Origin: Subtercola endophyticus
Lineage (GTDB): Bacteria; Actinomycetota; Actinomycetes; Actinomycetales; Microbacteriaceae
Length of the DNA stretch: 64,000 nucleotides
Reading direction: 5' to 3'
Assembly: GCF_021044565.1 (NCBI RefSeq)
Contig: NZ_CP087997.1
Coordinates: 372,001 to 436,000 of the forward strand
The translations under genes were made by a program, and so were the position numbers. The notes under the pieces were generated by a model that saw nothing but the letters and a program-made list of their open reading frames with translations, did no database searches and was not told the DNA's origin. Below, one piece after another: positions 63,001 to 64,000 of the stretch (the stretch's first letter is position 1; every line of letters starts with the position of its first letter).

Positions 63001-64000
63001 GTGTGGCGCGCCGATAAGAAACGAGATTCAGACTCTGAACTGTCTGAGGCCGACGAAGCAACGTCGGTGTGGGGCCGCCGAGGCGACTCTGAGGGTGACG
63101 ATTCCGGTGTGCGTACGGGCCAGGTCTTCTCCACCGACGACCTGATCGAGCCCGCCCGCGAGCACTGGCGCGAAGAGCTCGCGCTCATCGGCGGCACCTC
63201 CCCGCTCATCCATTTCGACGACGCCCCACGCACTCGTGTCGACCTCACGACGACGCACCCCAGCGGTCTGGCCCAGTTCATCACGGGCAATGCCACGCTG
63301 CTCTCGAGCCTCATTCGCGACGAACTGGCCCTGCGCAGCGCGCGCATCGCCGCCGGAGCCATCACCGACAAGGGCGTTGAGCTTCGCGCCATTCGCGGCA
63401 TCGACTCCGTACACCTCGCCATCGGACTTGCCGAATGGAAGCTCGACGACCAGCCCTACGCCGCCCCCGTGCTGCTGCGGCCCTTGAGCATCCGGCGTTA
63501 CGGCCGTGACTTCGAACTCAAGCTGCGTGGCAACGCCTTCGTGAATCCCGAGCTCGCCAGAGCGCTCAAAGACCAGTTTCAGATCACGCTCGACACCGAC
63601 CAGATGGTGGCCTTGGCCGCGACGAACGGCGTCTTCAAGCCGCAGCCGGTCATCGACCACCTGCGCGCCGTCACCTCGCACCTCGCCTGGTTCAGCGTCG
63701 CCCCGCGTCTGCTGGTCTCGTCGTTCGCCGACGTGGCGCCGTCGATGGTGGCGGATGCACGGCAGCTCGATCACCCCGTGCTCGACTCGCTCGCCGGCAG
63801 CCTGACGGCCCGGCGCGGCGTGCAGGAGTCGTACCACCCGGTCGAAGCGACCGCTCAGGATGCCCGGCCGCCGTCAACCGACACCCTTCTGCTCGACGCG
63901 GACGCCGAGCAGGAGAACGTCATCGCGCAGATAGCCGAGGGCAACTCCCTCGTCGTGAAGACTCTGCCCGGCACCGGCGGAACCCAGACCATCGTCAACG
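63001..64000 (+). CDS. Large P-loop ATPase/helicase-like protein, 3' end cut
   Basis: 333 codons visible from GTG 63001 (-10 TAGGGT 7 nt before, so probably leaderless), open to the window edge. An acidic N-terminus is followed by DTDQMVALAATNGVFKPQPV and, at the edge, a Walker A loop SLVVKTLPGTGGTQT. This matches the start of the actinobacterial AAA/superfamily I helicase-type proteins with a long N-terminal domain; nothing beyond motif I is visible. Confidence 0.8.
   Translation, partial: MWRADKKRDSDSELSEADEATSVWGRRGDSEGDDSGVRTGQVFSTDDLIEPAREHWREELALIGGTSPLIHFDDAPRTRVDLTTTHPSGLAQFITGNATLLSSLIRDELALRSARIAAGAITDKGVELRAIRGIDSVHLAIGLAEWKLDDQPYAAPVLLRPLSIRRYGRDFELKLRGNAFVNPELARALKDQFQITLDTDQMVALAATNGVFKPQPVIDHLRAVTSHLAWFSVAPRLLVSSFADVAPSMVADARQLDHPVLDSLAGSLTARRGVQESYHPVEATAQDARPPSTDTLLLDADAEQENVIAQIAEGNSLVVKTLPGTGGTQTIVN

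Noticed and set aside
63028..63837. 269-codon minus-strand frame at the right edge
   Set aside because: The plus-strand ATPase frame runs through with a Walker A motif; this is its shadow.

Overview
This is a high-GC actinobacterial chromosome segment, most likely from the family Microbacteriaceae. Signs of this include IdeR/DtxR, a mycobacterial-type SerC, DUF3263 and DUF3027 proteins, an XPB-type helicase with its Helicase_C_3 partner, a solitary CIRCE-controlled GroEL, sucrase-ferredoxin, and many GTG/TTG or apparently leaderless starts. There are about 58 protein genes, one tRNA-Arg(CCU), no rRNA, no CRISPR array and no intact transposon. Both edges cut genes: a GH92 mannosidase at the left and a P-loop ATPase/helicase-like gene at the right.

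Layout. 0-10.2 kb: GH92 mannosidase overlapping a GT4 glycosyltransferase, a winged-helix regulator, a short orphan ORF, Ppx/GppA, an alpha/beta hydrolase, three GNAT acetyltransferases, nitroreductase and MsrB. 10.2-13.3 kb: DUF3263 protein, LytR_C protein, cold-shock protein, and two tandem CIRCE operators driving groEL. 13.5-24.5 kb: two-component system, XPB helicase and partner, second cold-shock protein coupled to a DUF3027 protein with a poly-Asp segment, serC, ideR. 24.7-31.8 kb: a cell-wall region with five secreted proteins built from two N-terminal modules combined with two C-terminal catalytic modules (NlpC/P60 or a putative M15-like domain), plus a 37-codon leader-like ORF ending in a terminator and an HNH endonuclease. 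32-40 kb: tRNA-Arg, a ZIP metal transporter under a DtxR-type box, LuxR-type regulator, divergent MFS/TetR pair, FUSC protein. 40-46.2 kb: LAxTG-anchored NHL protein and a beta-phosphoglucomutase/GH65 phosphorylase pair. 46.2-54 kb: exported protein, DHFR-like protein, MarR/NmrA divergent pair, and a class III cyclase next to an MscS channel carrying a cNMP-binding-like domain. 54-64 kb: NUDIX/DUF1304 pair, an Ig-domain membrane protein, alpha/beta hydrolase, a His/Asp repeat peptide coupled to a JmjC/cupin oxygenase with a sucrase-ferredoxin behind it, a NUDIX-NYN fusion, and the partial ATPase.

Two gene sets look most like undescribed systems. (1) 58908-61681: a three-repeat Gly/Asp/His-rich small protein overlaps by one base a 2-oxoglutarate JmjC/cupin oxygenase, and a thioredoxin-like [2Fe-2S] ferredoxin follows. 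This layout would fit peptide hydroxylation. (2) 49305-52866: a membrane nucleotide cyclase and an MscS-family channel with a C-terminal cyclic-nucleotide-binding fold, where both proteins depart from the canonical nucleotide-handling residues. Also notable are a family of long intergenic palindromes at four places, five tandem 19-bp near-palindromes at 30277-30370, and the IdeR gene plus a predicted IdeR target (ZIP) within 8 kb.
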